From an uncultured Clostridia bacterium (GTDB lineage Bacteria > Bacillota > Clostridia > Oscillospirales > Acutalibacteraceae), in assembly GCA_937884995.1 (NCBI GenBank), contig CAKZZL010000015.1:1-5155 (forward strand): a stretch of 5,155 bases of DNA. Reading direction: 5' to 3'. The notes under the pieces were generated by a model. That model saw nothing but the letters and a program-made list of their open reading frames with translations. It was not told where the DNA came from and did no database searches. Positions 4,778-5,155 of this stretch are shown here, piece after piece (within the stretch, counting starts at the first letter, position 1; every line of letters starts with the position of its first letter). Both the position numbers and the translations under genes were made by a program.

Positions 4778-5155
4778 ATGGAAATCAATTTGGAAAATTC
4801 AAACCTTGCGGTGAGAGAATCGCGCATAGGCTCAATAACAGGGTATATAGGTGATCTCAAGGATCTCGCTGAACAGAGCAAATGCGGAACGCTCAAAGGC
4901 TGCTCGAGATGCTTTTCGCAGTCGAGCACATGTCTCTCGCTCTGTGCTATAAGCCAGCTGGCAGGCATACTTGACGTGGCGGTTATACATCACGGTCCCT
5001 CGGGCTGCTCGGTGACCGGAGCGAACTCATACTATATGTCGTATGTTATGGCAAAGAAGCGCGGCACGACGAGCAGCACGGTATATGTCGGAACGGATAT
5101 GGATGAGAGAGATACGGTATTCGGCTCGGCGGACGCGCTCGCGGACATAATACGG
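4778..5155 (+). CDS. Nitrogenase component 1-family protein (NifD/NifK/NifE-like), 5' part
   Basis: The first 126 codons are present; the gene runs off the window. RBS AAGGAGG (4766-4772) is 5 nt before ATG 4778, and the preceding gene ends 14 nt upstream. Family evidence: HGPSGC at 72-77 matches the HGPxGC loop that holds a cluster-ligating cysteine in NifD, NifK and NifE. TDMDERDTVFG at 106-116 matches the conserved TDxxExDxVFGG segment. Cys52, 25 residues before Cys77, fits the spacing of the two N-terminal P-cluster-type cysteines. Cys36, Cys42, Cys45 and Cys56 are extra and form a cluster unlike ordinary NifD or NifK. It could be a catalytic subunit, a NifE/NifN-type scaffold or a nitrogenase-like reductase with another substrate; the visible part does not decide. 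The upstream nifB remnant and nifX-like gene support a cofactor-dependent role. Confidence 0.85.
   Translation, partial: MEINLENSNLAVRESRIGSITGYIGDLKDLAEQSKCGTLKGCSRCFSQSSTCLSLCAISQLAGILDVAVIHHGPSGCSVTGANSYYMSYVMAKKRGTTSSTVYVGTDMDERDTVFGSADALADIIR

Noticed and set aside
4588..4968. 126-codon minus-strand ORF across the nif-type genes
   Set aside because: It spans two well supported plus-strand genes and their junction and shows no domain.
1..5155. CRISPR array, tRNA or rRNA genes
   Set aside because: No regularly spaced repeats, cloverleaf-type sequences or rRNA segments were seen.

Overview
The window looks like chromosomal DNA of a low-GC, anaerobic Firmicute of the Ruminococcus/Clostridia type. 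The reasons are strong AGGAGG-type ribosome binding sites, AT-rich intergenic DNA with T-tract terminators, a MobC plus MOBP relaxase pair of the kind found in clostridial mobile elements, and a nitrogenase-family cluster that uses many ATA (Ile) and AGA/AGG (Arg) codons. The species assignment is inference.

Left third (1-2076): a mobilisation module. Two hairpins precede mobC (151-525), which overlaps a complete MOBP relaxase gene (479-2035) by 47 nt. A strong intrinsic terminator closes the module at 2041-2076. MobC would bind DNA near an origin of transfer and the relaxase would nick it. No transfer-channel genes are present, so this is the mobilisable type (IME or plasmid-derived), not self-transmissible on this evidence.

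Middle (2077-3625): decayed accessory DNA. A good promoter at 2109-2137 and an RBS lead into an hsdM gene (type I restriction-modification methyltransferase). It carries one frameshift near 2541, a second near 2945-2952, an in-frame stop, and loses homology soon after SAM-binding motif I. After it come about 640 bp without a convincing protein gene but with RNA-like signals: an attenuator-like terminator followed at once by an RBS and a 24-codon ORF, then a promoter, hairpins and terminator that together outline a small RNA of about 124 nt (3387-3510).

Right third (3626-5155): a junction between two unrelated genes. The ORF at 3626-4384 starts as a secreted surface-type protein with a signal peptide and switches at about residue 162 to the C-terminal end of NifB, the radical-SAM enzyme of nitrogenase cofactor assembly. 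The switch is in frame and coincides with a change in Ile codon choice. Downstream, closely spaced and on the same strand, are a stand-alone NifX/NifB-C-domain protein (4413-4763) and the first 126 codons of a nitrogenase component 1-family protein (4778 to the window edge) with an unusual cluster of extra cysteines. The right side therefore reads as the broken 5' end of a nifB - nifX-like - nifD/E/K-like operon, with the front half of nifB replaced by foreign DNA, or joined to it by a misassembly. The most interesting items are this junction, the Cys-rich nitrogenase-like protein and the candidate small RNA.
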